This document shows, piece by piece, positions 1-12,125 of a stretch of 64,000 nucleotides of DNA. A program made the position numbers and the translations under genes. The notes under the pieces are model-generated. The model had not been told where the DNA came from and searched no databases. It saw nothing but the letters and a program-made list of their open reading frames with translations. How positions within the stretch are numbered: the first letter of the stretch is position 1; each line of letters begins with the position of its first letter. Origin of the DNA: Carettochelys insculpta (taxonomy: Eukaryota > Chordata > Testudines > Carettochelyidae); assembly GCF_033958435.1 (NCBI RefSeq), contig NC_134137.1:174915501-174979500 (forward strand), written 5' to 3'.

Positions 1-559
1 TATGCTACTAGAGAAAATATTCATGATTCAGATAAAATCTGATGACTAGCTTTAGCTGAAAATTATTATTTTCAAACAAGTCGAAATGGTTGCCTGAGAA
101 CATTTCCAAATTAAGTGTTTTGACTATTCATTTTGAAACTTAGCTGTTTATTACAAGAAAGAAAAGAGAAGCAAAATAAATCGAAATTTGTTTTTTCTTT
201 GTTTCAAATTAAAAATAAAAATGCACCCTAAACCAACAAAACAAAATGAAAAACTGAAAAAAGTAGTTTTGTTCTGGGTGTATTTTAATCTGAAATAAAC
301 TTTGTTGTGATATATGGGGTTTTTATTATTTATTTATTTTGGTGAGTAAATAAAACAAGTTTAGAAACACAGGGAGATTTTTTCAATTATTTTTAGATTT
401 GGCCCCGAACCCAACCCCGCCCCCCAGCAAAAAAAAAAAAAAAAGAAAGAAAAAAAGTAAATTATTCTCAGGATCATAGACATTGTAGGATTGAAAGTCA
501 TGTCAAGAGATACTGACGCAAGGCCAAGTAAACCTAAATCAGCGGTCTTTAACCTTTTA

Positions 560-1435
560 CACTGAAGATCATTTTTTGAATTTAAGGGCAACTCAGGATC
601 TACCCTGCCCCTTCCTGGAGGCCCCGCCTATTCCACCCCCTCCCTTGTTCGCGCTCCCCCACCCTCACTCACTTTCATCTGGCTGGGGCAAGAGGATTGG
701 GTTTCAGGAACAGGGGAGGGATGCATGCTCTGGGAGGGAGTTTGGTGCAAGCGGGGATTCCAGGCTCCGGAAATGTTGACTTGCAGGAGTGGGTGAGGAG
801 TGTGGGCTCTGGGAGGGAGTTTGGGTATAGGAGGGGGCTGCAGGGTGGGGCAGAGTTTTGGGTGAAGGAGTGAGGCGTCCAGTCTCCAGAGAGTCAGCCC
901 CAGGCTGGATTTCTCTCCTGTACCAAAACCCCCCCCACAGAGTTTGCACCACTCACTCCTGCAGTCAACATGCTGAGTGCATGAGGGGGCTCCAGGCTGG
1001 GGCAGCATGTTGGGCACAGGAGGGGGTGAAGAGTGTGGACTCTGGGAGGGAGTTTGGATGCAGGCTCTGGGCTCACACAGGGGTTAGGGGTGCAGACTGC
1101 AGCTGGAAGACACTGACCACGGGTGGCGCCTGGTCGACAACACAATGGGGTTCAGGCAAATTGTCTCTGCCTGTCCTCATCGTACTCCTGGGAACAGCTG
1201 GCTGGCTAAGTACAGGCACATCTCTGTGTGCAGCCCCTGGACGGGCACGGGAGTGGGGTGTCTGCACTTCTGCCCAAGCCCACAAGTGCCACACCCATTG
1301 GCTGGTTCCCAGCCAAGCTGAGCTGCTTTGGCCATGGCAGGATAGAGTTGCTTCATCCCCTGGTTCACAGGGGCTGCACAGTCGTGCCTACACTCAGCCA
1401 ACCAGCTTCTTCCAGAACAGAGCCTTAACTGGGTA
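560..1435. repeat. G-rich degenerate minisatellite-like tract
   Basis: Loose tandem units built on TCTGGGAGGGAGTTTGG recur at about 728-746, 808-826 and 1038-1056. They are interspersed with GGGGCTGCAGG-type segments. I see no protein homology in the overlapping open frames. It is probably the interior of an old interspersed repeat. Confidence 0.5.
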
Positions 1436-1479
1436 GTTTTGTGCCCCCCCCTCCAGATTAAAAAGGGTCTCTAATGATT

Positions 1480-2345
1480 ATTATTATTTATGCACCTCCT
1501 GATTCCAGAGAGTTCCAGCAGCCTCCTTCCAGTGCCCCACAACCCCTTGGCCCCCTCCTACTCTCTGTATCCCTGTTCCCATTCCTGCCCCCTTCTGCAT
1601 CCTCTTCTGCATCTCCCAACTCCCCATGGACTGAGGAGCTGCCGGTGTCTCTCTTACCATACCCCTCCCCTTTCCTGCCCTCTGGCTTGTCTGTCCCCAG
1701 TCGGGTTGTACCTGCTTCCATATTCTCCCTCCATCCTCTCATAGCCTCTCCTCCCACACCCGTATTTGCTTCCCTTTATCCCCCCACTCAGATTTTCCCC
1801 CATCCCAGCTCTGTTCCCCTGAACCCCAGATTCTCCTCCCCACCCCCTGATTCACATGAGTTCCATCAGCCTCCCTCCAGAGCCATACAGCCCTGTGGCT
1901 CCTCCCACTCCCTGCATCCCTGGCTCCCCGTCCTGTCCCATTCCACGTCCCTGGTCCCCCTCACACACCATTACACTATCCCTTGGCTCTCTGAGCCTCC
2001 AGTCACCTTTCTGACACACACTGCAGCAGATGGTGCCTCGGCCCAGCCCTTTTCCCTGGGCTTTCTCTATTCGCCTCCAGGCTGCAGCCCCTGGCTGGGC
2101 ACAGCAAGGTGCTTGAGAAGGGTTCTCCTCACCCACACTGTCCACACTTCCCCTCCCTCCCCAACAGGGAGCAGCTGTGGCTCAGCGCGCGCTCCTGGTA
2201 CACACACAGGCAGCAGCATTGTGGAACCAAGAAGCCCAGCCCCATCCAAGAGCAGGGAGCAGAGCCCTGCAACATGGGGGAGGGGGTTAACCCCTTAGCT
2301 CCCAGAAGCTGCCCACCCAGGACAGGGCAGGGTCCAGCACAGATA
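1480..2345. repeat. C/T-rich low-complexity tract with internal duplication
   Basis: Strong CT skew on the + strand creates a long open frame (1474-2298) that is compositional. A module beginning CCTGATTCCAGAGAGTTCCA (about 1498) recurs as CCTGATTCACATGAGTTCCA (about 1847), each followed by AGCCTCC and a CCCTT- or CCCTG-rich stretch. This implies a tandem duplication with a period of about 350 bp. Confidence 0.5.
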
Positions 2346-2489
2346 ATCCGGAGAGAAGAGGGAAGGGGCCTTGCGACTTAACCTGTGCACCTTGCTATGC
2401 TGCACCCTGTATGAGCACCCCTCTTGCCCCACCCTCAGTATGGTGCTGTCCCAGAAGCAGCATGGGACCAGGCAGGTAGAGAGAGCTTG

Positions 2490-4160
2490 CCGGAGCATCT
2501 ACCAGTCTCTTGTGACTGATGGGTTGGTGACTATTGACCTAGATCATCTCTGAGAGGTGTTTGTGTAAGCCACTCTTAAGAGCCCCCAGTGACAAGAACT
2601 CCAGACCCCCCCTGAAAACCTGTTCCAAATCTTAATTATCCTTATAGTTAGTAAGTTTTTCTTAATATCTCACGTAAATCTCCCATGTTGCAGGTGAAGT
2701 TGATTACTTTGTGTCCTACTTTCAGTGGACGGGGACAACAATGATCACTGTTTGTTTTTTTTATAAAAACCTTTTAACATTTGAAAACTTAATTCTGCCT
2801 TTCTACCTGCCCTGCTGCTGTGGCCCCATACCACCTCCTCCATTGCTTAAGAGACTAAATAGTCTCTGCTTTTTTAACCTTTTCCACATCCATCAGGTTT
2901 TCTAAGGCTCTTGTTATTTTTGTTGCTCTCCTCTGCCCTCTGACCAGTTTGACCACATCTTTCCTAAAGTGTGACACCCCAAACAGGACACAGTACTCCA
3001 GCAGAGGCCTCCCTGCTGTTAAGAAGAGTGTGACAGCTACTTCTCATGTCTTATGTAAGACAAACCTGTTGCTATATCTTATAACGATATTAGCCTTTGG
3101 TTGCAAATATACAACATTGTTAGCTCGTATTCAGTTGTGATTTCATAACATCAGATCCTTTTCAGAAGTAAAAACACCTACCCAGTTATTCTCCTACTTG
3201 TATTTGTGCATATGATTCTTCCTTGTAAGTATAAGATTATATACCAGGGCAGAGGTAAAATGGGTTCACTCTATTGTAATCAAGAGGGCCATCAATCACA
3301 CATGGAAGTTCCCTCTGCTCCAGCACCATTACCCTAATCCTGTGTTAGTACAGGAGGAAGCCCTGAGACAGGGGCAGCTGGACAGTGACCTCACCCTGCT
3401 TCTGTCCCATGAGGCTGGGTTGGACTTCCCACTCCAGCCACTGTGACCCGGTACACAGATTTGCAATGCCACTCAGGTTTGCCCTGCTTGGTTTTATGAT
3501 GGATACAGGCGAATCCACCCCTGCTTTGCACTTTTCTTTAATGAACTTCATCTTCTTGATTTCAAGCCAATTCTCTAATTTGTCAAGGACATCTTGCATG
3601 CCAAGTGCTTGCAACCCATCTCAGCTTGGTGTCACTTCCAGATTTTATAAGCATGTCTCCAGTCTGTTATCCAAGTCATTAATGAAAATATACAATAGTA
3701 CTGGACTCAGGGTAGATCATTACAGGACTTCATTAGCTACATCCACCCAGCCTGACACCATATCTTTGGTAATTACTCTCTGAGTATGATTTTTCAACTT
3801 GTTGGGTGCCTACCTTATCATAATTTCAGCTAAACCACATTTCCCTATTCTTCTTCTGAGAGTATTATGGGGAATTGTATCAAAAGCCTTACTAAAATTA
3901 AGCTATATCACATCTACTGCTTCCCTTTTTATCCAGTAGCTCTTGTCTAAAAAGGAAATTAGGCTGCAAGATCCATGCTGGGTATTACTTATCACCCTAT
4001 TGTTTCCTAGGTGTTTACAGTTTTTTGAATAAATTGTTTCAGTTTCCAGGAAGCAACTGTTAGGCTAACTGGTCTATAATTCTACAGGTCCTCTTCTTTC
4101 TCCTTTTTAATCAGCCCTACATTCTAAAACTGCTACTTGGAGATTATACCCTGAACTGAC
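2490..4160 (-). repeat. CR1-type LINE remnants, minus orientation
   Basis: The sequence around 2580-3060 (beginning GTGACAAGAACTCCAGACCC and continuing CCTGTTCCAAATCTTAATTA) matches the reverse-strand 3' portion of sauropsid CR1 elements as I know them. The same holds for 3660-4130, which includes TCAAAAGCCTTACTAAAATT and CTAACTGGTCTATAATTCT. Reading frames are destroyed. The segment 3240-3400 between the two pieces is less clear. Family assignment is from recognition and not from alignment. Confidence 0.6.
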
Positions 4161-5394
4161 AGGGGAATCAATCAGTTAGATAATTTAATTGTTATATCCA
4201 TTGCTAGCTTCCATGATTAACCAAATTTGTGAACACTGAGTTGATATACTACAGTAGAAATATTGTCTGAATATAGTCATTTTCTAGCAGATAGAAAATG
4301 CCTGTGAACTTCTAAGCCCTGTGCCTGCTCTGCCTAAATTCAATGGTGCAAGCTCAGGCATATGGCACTAGAACTTGTATGATACATTTTCAAAGGGTCT
4401 CCATTTCATTACCTGCAACATGTAGAGCAGAGGTGCAGCTGTCTGTCCAAAATTGCAGGACCAGGACCAAAAGTGTAAGTGTATCCACATACACATACAA
4501 AATCCACATGTGTGTCTATAAATTGGGTGACTGTATAAGTCTAATTTACTGATATGTGCTTTTAGGTGCAAATGCATGCATGCCACAAAAGCTGAATGTA
4601 TGTCCTGGATGATAGCTGGAAAGTCATAGTTTCATGAAATAAATCTTGTGGGCAACACAGTATTACATTTCACGAGACTCCTGGACAAAATTGGGCCACC
4701 ACTTCTTTTTATGAAAGGGAATTCCTGAGAGCTCAGTTTTCTTTTCCCAGTAATCTTTAATGTGGAACACTTCACGATAAGAAAGTTAATCAGGATTTAA
4801 CATGCAAACAGTTTTACAAGGCATCGTTGATCAAACTGCTTAGTGATGGTAAGTGCATCATATCTCAGAGAATCTAAGAATCCCTGCTGTAATTAGATCC
4901 AATTTTTAATTCTAACCCACAGCTCCACAACCCTGTTAATTATCAGATCAGTTTGTTCTGGTTCAGAAACTCTTCCAACAGAAGGGGCTGCATCCTGACA
5001 TAGTGTCATATCCAAGCATCGATAGTGCTGACATGTGAAAAGGTCATGTCACCAAATATTAGCATTTCAAAGCAGCAATTATAGCAATTCTTTCTTAAAA
5101 AAGATTTCTTCTTCTGTCCACTAGCTATGGCTCTGTCTAGAAGAAGCAGCCTGAACCAAGCTGAATGGCACTGTTTTCCTTCTGAAACTGAGACCCACAA
5201 AAATGTACAGGAAACAAATTGATTGTTTGTCTGATAGAAAGAGGCAGGCTCACTAGGCATAGAAGTGGAGAAGACAGTACTGTGGACATAGCTTTGGCAT
5301 TTGAGAGCTTGGCAAGGAATCAGCTCCCTCAACTTTCATGCCAGGTGCCCCAAAGGGCCTGATTCGGTTCAGAATATGGTTCCATTCAGCACAC

Positions 5395-5461
5395 ACAACT
5401 TTCAGATTTTCCCAGTGTGGAGTACAACTTTCAGATTTTCCCATTGTGGAGTACAACCTAA
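5395..5461. repeat. 29-bp tandem duplication
   Basis: A unit starting ACAACTTTCAGATTTTCCCA occupies 5395-5423 and is repeated at 5424-5452 with a single G/T difference. A partial third copy (ACAACCT) follows. Confidence 0.8.
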
Positions 5462-5719
5462 CTGAGCCGCAGACATCCTTCCTATTCACATTTGCCTGGG
5501 GCCCCTTTTCTCCCATTACCGATTGCCTAACAACCTTGTGGTGAGTCCTTCCACAAAAAAGTACTATGGTGTCTTTAACTGCCTAGATGCTTGATAGTGG
5601 AGACCTGAAATAATATATGTCAAATGTGATTCCAGTTGTGATGGGGAAATTCATATTCTTTTATGGGAACAAGCTTATGAATATGGCACAACTGGAATAT
5701 ACTTTGTGAGGTACTTCGG

Positions 5720-6083
5720 GGCTGTGTCTACACTTGGCCAAAATTTTGAAAGGGCCATGCTAATGGCCAAATGGGAGAATACTAATGAGGCACTGAAATG
5801 AATATTCAGAGCCTCACTAGCATGGTGCTGGTCATGGCACTTTGAAAGTGCCGCATTTCAATCACTGAATAAGGGGATTTCGATGCTGGTGGGGTCCTTT
5901 AGAAAAGGGCCCTGTGTAGAAGAGCCATGCACGATTGAAATGCGGCACTTTCGAAGTTCTGCAGCTGGCAGCATGCTGATGAGGTGCAGTGCAGTGCTAA
6001 TGAGGTGCAGTGCTTCCTTAGTATTCTCCGATTTGGCCATTAGCATGGCCCTTTCAAAATTTTGGCCAAGTGTAGACACAGCC
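5720..6083. mobile_element. Harbinger-like MITE with 66-bp terminal inverted repeats
   Basis: The left end 5720-5785 and the reverse complement of 6018-6083 agree over 66 bp with one mismatch, starting GGCTGTGTCTACACTTGGCC. The interior includes a short tandem repeat of GAGGTGCAGTGC. No 3-bp target duplication is apparent (CGG on the left, TAC on the right). There is no coding capacity. The termini resemble those of the large Harbinger-type elements in this window. Confidence 0.75.
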
Positions 6084-6595
6084 TACGTGATATACCATTA
6101 GAAAGGTTACAAATGATAGAAAGTGTTTATCTTATTTGTATGCGTGTATCATTTCTGTATCTTAAGATCAGAATATTGACTGTAAATTTATTATCAGTGT
6201 GTTGGGAAAAGCCTGTTACCACCCCCATCAGGTACAACAGTGATGAAGCCTGTCCCACAGCTAATGGCCCATTAGCAAGAGACAATGAGCTGCAGGAAAA
6301 CCTGTAACAAATGGCTCCGGGCTCATCAACAACCTGTGACTATGTCACCTGGTGCTGGGATCCATCTTGGATTCTGTACTTTTCCACAAGAAAGGAAGGG
6401 AGGAAGATTTGGGAGACAAAGGATTCCTGCATTAGGCGAGTGCTACCTAAGGATGGGAATCATTAGTTCTGCCAAGGGACCTCACCCAAGATGACTGCTG
6501 GAGACATCTAAGGTGGAACGGAAGGAAAGACTGAACCGGACTAGTAGGTCATTAAGCTGTGCAGAGATTAGTGGAACCACAGCTAGGCTATGAGT

Positions 6596-7276
6596 ACACT
6601 AGCACACCACATCGAAGTAGCCTATTTCGACGTAAGGCCATTGAAATAGGCTACTTCGACGTGTATCGTCTACACGTCCTCCAGGGCTGGTGCCATCAAC
6701 ATTCAATGTTGAAGTAGCAATGGAGAACTTCGAAAGGAGCCGCCCTTTAAGAAAATGTGGAGCGTCCACACACACAGGTGCTCCCCATCAAAATAAGGGG
6801 TCAGCAAAGCCCCAAGCCGCTCCCTTAAAGGGCCACTCCCAGACACACTTGGTCTGCACAGCACAAGATCCACAAAGCTGACAGCCAGTTGCAGACCCTG
6901 TGCACGCAGCATGGACCCCCAGCTGCAGCAGCAGCAGCAGCCAGAAGCCCTGGGCTAAGGGCTGCTGTGCACGGTGACCATAGAGCCCTGCAGGGGCTGG
7001 ACAGAGTGTCTCTCAACCCCTCAGCTGATGGCCGCCATGGAGGACCCCGCTATTTTGAAGTAGTGGGACACGGATCATCTACACATGCCCTACTTCGATG
7101 TTGAACGTCGAAGTAGGGCGCTATTATCATCTTCGGATGGGAATAGCGATTTCGGTGTCTAGCCGCCTAACGTCAATTTCAATGTCGAAATAGCACACGG
7201 CACGTGTAGGTGTGACGGGTGCTATTTTGATGTTGTGCCGGCTACTTCGAAGTAGCCAGCTAGTGTAGACACACCC
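6596..7276. mobile_element. 681-bp MITE with CTA target duplication
   Basis: The left terminus GGCTATGAGTACACTAGC pairs with the reverse complement of the right terminus (GGGTGTGTCTACACTAGC). It is flanked on both sides by CTA (6593-6595 and 7277-7279), the 3-bp duplication expected of PIF/Harbinger insertions. Subterminal ATCGAAGTAGCC-like motifs are also inverted. The interior has a (CAG)n run at about 6929-6945 and small open frames without homology. Confidence 0.75.
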
Positions 7277-7439
7277 CTAGTGTGAGAACTTATATATATC
7301 CAGGTGCCTCCGTGTATTAAGCTTGATTTGTGTGTTCTCTTTTAGTTTACTTAGTAACCTGCTTTGTTCTGTGTGCTATCCCTTATGACGACTTATATCA
7401 TAGCAAGGTGCCCAGGCTATGGATATTACAAGTATCAAT

Positions 7440-7600
7440 ATGGTAGCCATGCTAGTCTGTATCTCCAAAAACAATAGCAAGTCCTGTGACTTGAAGCCAG
7501 ATGAAGAAGTGGGTCTTTATCCATGAAAGCTTATGCTCCAAAATATCTGTTAGTCTACAAGGTGCCACAGGACTTCTTGTTGTTTCAGGCTATTACAGGG
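7440..7600. repeat. Penelope-tail-like foldback repeat
   Basis: It begins GGTAGCCATGCTAGTCTGTA and contains AGCAAGTCCTGTGACTTG and, in the opposite sense, CAAGGTGCCACAGGACTTCTTG. It also holds GAAAGCTTATGCTCCAAAAT. The same blocks appear at 18098-18250, 31986-32168, 51800-51890 and, in short form, at 54750-54889. I associate this tail with reptile Penelope-like elements, from recognition only. Confidence 0.5.
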
Positions 7601-8124
7601 CAAGGAGGCTCAGTAGAGTCTCCACACATAAGGTAACGGTCCCCAGGTGGCTAGGTGACCTGTCACACCGGTCATATGCTGTCTTTGTGTTCCTCATATG
7701 AATATATTATCACAATGAATTATTGTGTTTCTCCTACATTCTTTCATACCCCACCATATGGAAAGTCTTTATTTTTCATTCCTTTTCAAGGCTCGGAGAG
7801 GGCGGAGCATTCAGAAGGGTTAATCCTCAAACACCTCTATCCACCAGCTCCTCGTATCTGTCTGTCTTTATCTATTGGTACTCATATCCACTGTCATTCT
7901 AAACATTTGCTAGCAGGGTGAGGCACAAAATGGCGCTATTTTCTATACCTTTTGCTTGTAGTAGCCTGTTGGGCAACCTATGGTCAGAGGACATGCCTTC
8001 AAGGATGTGTCCACAATCCAATCTAAGGACAAACCTACTTCCTGTCTGTGTAAAGATTGGTGTTGCTGTCTTGAGTAAACTTACTTCAGTTCATTTCTTG
8101 GGATGGGGGCTGTTTTCTCACATA

Positions 8125-8680
8125 GCAAACTTTTTTGTCTGAGGGCCACATTGGGTTCCGAAATTGTAAGGACGGCTGATTAGGGAAGGCTGGGGGAAAC
8201 TGTGCCTCATCAAACAGCCATACCTGGCCCAGCTCATGCCCCTATCTAAACCCCCTGCTCCCCATCACCTTACCACCCCGGGATCCCACACCTCCTGTCC
8301 AATGTGCCCCCATTTTCCCTGCCTCCTGACTGCCACTCAGGGACCCCCACCCCATCCACCCCCCCTTGTTCCCACCCCTGACCAGCCCCCACAGCCCCAC
8401 ACCTCCACCCAAACTTCCTTGCTCCCATCACCTGACCATTCTTCTTGGAGAACAGGGGCTGGTGACACAGTGACTGAGCCACCCAGTTGCTGGGCTGCTG
8501 ATGTAGGAGGTGGAGAGGAGATGATAGGGGCAAGGGGCTAGGCACAACTGTCTGGGGCTGGCTTCTTCCTGCAAAGCAGTTCCGACCTTGCTCCCCAGTG
8601 GAAGCTTGGGGAATGGACTGGAAGGTCCGAAGGACTGGATGTGGCTCACAGTCTGTAGTTTGTCCCCCTCTGCACTAGCG
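8125..8680. repeat. Degenerate hAT/MITE-like repeat
   Basis: The left part (GTCTGAGGGCCACATTGGGTTCC) and right part (GGATGTGGCTCACAGTCTGTAGTTTG) are the characteristic ends of a common sauropsid repeat that reads GGCCACAT...GTAGTTTGCCC. The CCCC-rich interior is unrelated low complexity. A similar copy is at 28491-28895. The class is uncertain. Confidence 0.4.
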
Positions 8681-8764
8681 CAAGACTGGCGAGTTAAAGG
8701 CTGTTGCAGGTTGGCACAGAGGGGACTTGATCCAAAATGGTGTGTCAAAAAACCATAGGTGGTC

Positions 8765-8832
8765 AAGAGTGAGTGTAATATGGTAATATGTAATGTAATA
8801 TGGTAATATGTAATAAGAGTGAGTGTAATATG
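8765..8832. repeat. AT-rich short tandem repeat (TAATATGG-type)
   Basis: GAGTGAGTGTAATATGG and GTAATATGTAATGTAATATGG recur three to four times. It is locally repetitive with no coding value. Confidence 0.7.
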
Positions 8833-10322
8833 TAAAATTTTCAACAATCAATCAGAGTATCTGCAGCAGTCCTCACTTTTTGGCCAAGGACTGTGGTGGG
8901 GAGAGGCAGTGGCTCTGAGTTCATTCCAGATTGCACTCCCTGGTCTACGTGTCTGATTGCCCATGGCCCAGCCTGACCTGCATTGGAGCATGTTATTTAG
9001 AAACATACCCACGGAATTGGACTTAAACCTGATGCCACACAGTTACCTCTGCACTGTTCTGCTGCTCCTGTCTTGTGGTCGGGGCAGCTACTGTCAGAAT
9101 CTAAGAGCCCTCTAAAACGGTGTGACAGGGCACACTGCTGTGCCATGAGAACTGTCCAAGTGTCCTGTGAAATTTTGTCAACTTCCCCTCACTGTGGCTC
9201 CCTGCAGAGCTACCATGAGGGAAGATGCTGACCCCACAGGACCCCATTCATGCCAGAAGGCAGATAAAATGCTGCTTACCAGTCCGAAGTATCTGGCATG
9301 GAACCCGCCCCCACGCCCTGTTGTGGCAAGAGGAGGAAGGGAGGGCAGGAGCCTGCTGGAGCTGGATTTAAATGCCATGTCCTGGCTCCAATGGGCTGGC
9401 AAGGAGGAGAACCTGCTTTCAGTGGTTACTCATTTACTCAATATTCCTAGCATGGCGTTGAGCAGATTTTGAAAATGTGTCTGTGCTCAGTGTCTAATCT
9501 GGTGTATTCTGTGGTGGATTTGAAACATTAATAAATTTGATCCTTATTCAGCTTGTTGTATGCACCACTATGTTGCAAACCTCTCTAGCAAGACGGTAAC
9601 TGTAGTAAATGTCAGTAAATATGACATTTATGAGCAATCGATTCAGCTGGAAAAAGTGGGTGTGCTGTGGAATTGTTTGTCTCAGTGAAGTGCGCTTGTT
9701 ATTGAAAAAGTTGGGAACCACTGCTCCAGATGTTAGTCCTTTCCTGCTCACGAGAGCAGAACAAGCAGAGTAGAGAAGCCGTGCAGCACAGCAATCACTC
9801 GCTGACCCAGCACTTGGTGTGCCTCATTGGTGAGTCACTCAAATGTGGTTCACTTTATTATGTCAGCCAGAGTTGAGGGATAGGCAAAATTTCAGGGTCT
9901 GATTTTTTTGAGAGGGTAATTTGAAAGGAGGTTGGGTTTTGGATTGTCAGTCCTAAACCTGTCTTCTTAAGGAACTGTGGAGGGAAGGAAATTCAGTATA
10001 AGACTTCTGAGCACTACGTCATTACATCTATGCCTCAATGTAGTTCTTGAAATGAAACTTGGAAAGTGCATTTTCTTTATCTTGGTTGTGACAAAAGTAA
10101 GATTTTTACAGGTGTTTTTTAATTCATCTTAGCCTTGTAGAGCCAACACAGCAGACAATTAGTGTGAATAGGCTGAAAATCAAACTGACTATGCAATATA
10201 GTAGGAGAAAATCAGGATAGGTTTCGCATCAGCTTTATGCAGAGGTGGAAAAAGTACCCAAAAAGTTATTGGAGTAAAAGTGCAGCTGCTTTCACATCTG
10301 GATATAGAGTACAATCAAGATG

Positions 10323-10324
10323 TG

Positions 10325-10362
<38 letters not shown>
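10323..10362. repeat. (TG)n microsatellite
   Basis: About 18 uninterrupted TG/GT dinucleotides lie inside the left arm of the hAT-like element. Confidence 0.95.
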
Positions 10363-10364
<2 letters not shown>

Positions 10365-10629
10365 ATTTACTCAAGGTGTTTTCCAGAGGGACACCTGTGA
10401 CTTGTATTTAAGTATACTCAGGGCTTTTTTTCTGCATAATGCCCCGGAACATTGTTCCAGCACCTTTTTTCAAAAGCCAGCTGGGCAGCTGCATCAAAGC
10501 TGCATCTGGCTATTTAAGAACTGTTAGCAGCTTGGATGCAGCCACCTGTGGCTGACCCCCTCCTCCACTCACTCCCTACTCTGAAATGAAGGCAGAGGGT
10601 GGCCATATGGAGGAGGCAGCAGCGAGGCA

Positions 10630-11095
10630 GGGGTGAGGTAGGGTGGGGGAGGGGGATGTAAGCAGGAGGAGCAGGCTGTGGCCACATGAGGGGGCTAAGC
10701 TGCATGGAAGGAGGTGGTGCTATGTGGGGGTCAGCTTAGAGGGCCGCTCGGGGGGTGGGGGGTTAGCCGTGGGGGGGGTTGGGTCTGCACAGGGCAATTT
10801 GGGTCCTGCTGGGGGGGGGGGCTTGGTCCCCCCAGGGGGCAGCTTAGGCCCCGCAGGGCAGGTGGTTAAGCCACTGGGGGGAGGTTTGGCCCCCCCCCAC
10901 CGCACTGCAGTTAAGCCACCAGCAGGCAGCTTGGGCCCACACAGTGGGCAGTTAAGTCACTGGGTGGGGGGCAGCTGGGCCACGCAAGGTAGGCAGTTAA
11001 GCCCCCAAGGGTCAGTTAGGACACCCATGGTGGGTGGTTAGGGCCCCATATGGGGCAGCTTGGGTCCTGCATGGGGTCGATGGTCCTCAGGGTGA
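10630..11095. repeat. G-rich degenerate tandem repeat
   Basis: Units of about 30-40 bp alternate GCAGCTTGGGCC-like and GCAGTTAAGCC-like cores separated by runs of 4-10 G. Many closely spaced G-runs lie on the sense strand of DSCAM, for example near 10745-10780 and 10811-10820. G-quadruplex formation in DNA or pre-mRNA is plausible but inferred. Confidence 0.7.
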
Positions 11096-11831
11096 GGGGG
11101 ACATGGTTTGGGGCTTGAGTTCCGACACCTCTTTTTCTAGGAAAAAACCCTGAGTATAACACCCTCCCTGCCAAAGCAGCTGTACTTTTACTCAAGTAAC
11201 TTGTAACTGTTTGGGTACTTTTTCTACCTCTGGCTGTATATACAGACACATGCTGTAGATACAATAATTGCACACTCTGCATACATAGATTGTAAACTCC
11301 TCTGTGCCATCTGTCTCTTGTGTTTTTGTGCAGCTCCTAACATAATAGGACCCTTATCTCCACTGTAATGCTGGCAGCAATGCAGCACATACTTATAAAA
11401 AAAGAAATGTCAATGTGTATTCCAGTTGTCTTCCTCAGTGATTTCTGCTGCATTTTGACATAATAATGTGGTCTTGCATATAAATTCAGCCATGACATCT
11501 TTCCAGGGCACATACCTGACTGGTTATGTCTCAGGGCAATTCTCTGTATCTACAAATGTTTTAATGTATTAAAGATATAGGGATGGACTGAAGCTACAGA
11601 TCTAGATTCCTAGTCCACTAATACTCAGGAAGAATTGTTTGGGTCTCACGTGTTGCTTTGGGCAAACTTCAGCTAAAATATTATTTCTTATGTTACATAA
11701 AAGTGAAAATAAATCATTGTCCAAGTATTTATGCTAGTTAGTGACCTATAAAGAGCATAGCTAAACCTGCGACTCCAGGGCCAGACCTCGATTAGGGTAG
11801 CTGTATCACTGATGAGCTGCCTTGTTTTTGA

Positions 11832-12056
<225 letters not shown>

Positions 12057-12083
12057 TGATTTCATTTCTGCAGTCTAGAGTAC

Positions 12084-12125
12084 TGCTTGCTTGCGTGCGT
12101 GCATGCGTGCGTACGTTGGGGGGGG
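12084..12125. repeat. TGCG/TGCA alternating purine-pyrimidine tract plus G-run
   Basis: GCTTGCTTGCGTGCGTGCAT is followed by GCGTGCGTACGT and then a run of Gs. It starts about 50 bases after the Ig9 exon donor. The alternating tract could adopt Z-form. Confidence 0.8.

Larger units (their letters stand above)
10240..11232. mobile_element. hAT-like element with degenerate 8-bp target duplication
   Basis: The left end CAGAGGTGGAAAAAGTACCC and the reverse complement of the right end (CAGAGGTAGAAAAAGTACCC) match. The similarity continues to GAGTAAAAGTGCAGCTGCTTT. A further inverted pair, ACTCAGGGCTTTTTT and AAAAAACCCTGAGT, lies inside at about 10419 and 11153. Flanks are GCTTTATG (10232-10239) and GCTGTATA (11233-11240), 6 of 8 matching, as for hAT transposons. 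The CAGAG start also fits hAT. No transposase remains. The interior has (TG)n and a G-rich tandem tract. Confidence 0.65.

Noticed and set aside
1474..2298. 274-codon open frame on +
   Set aside because: It comes from C/T-rich low-complexity sequence, with a Pro/Ser-rich product, no domain, and an internally duplicated module. I treat it as compositional.
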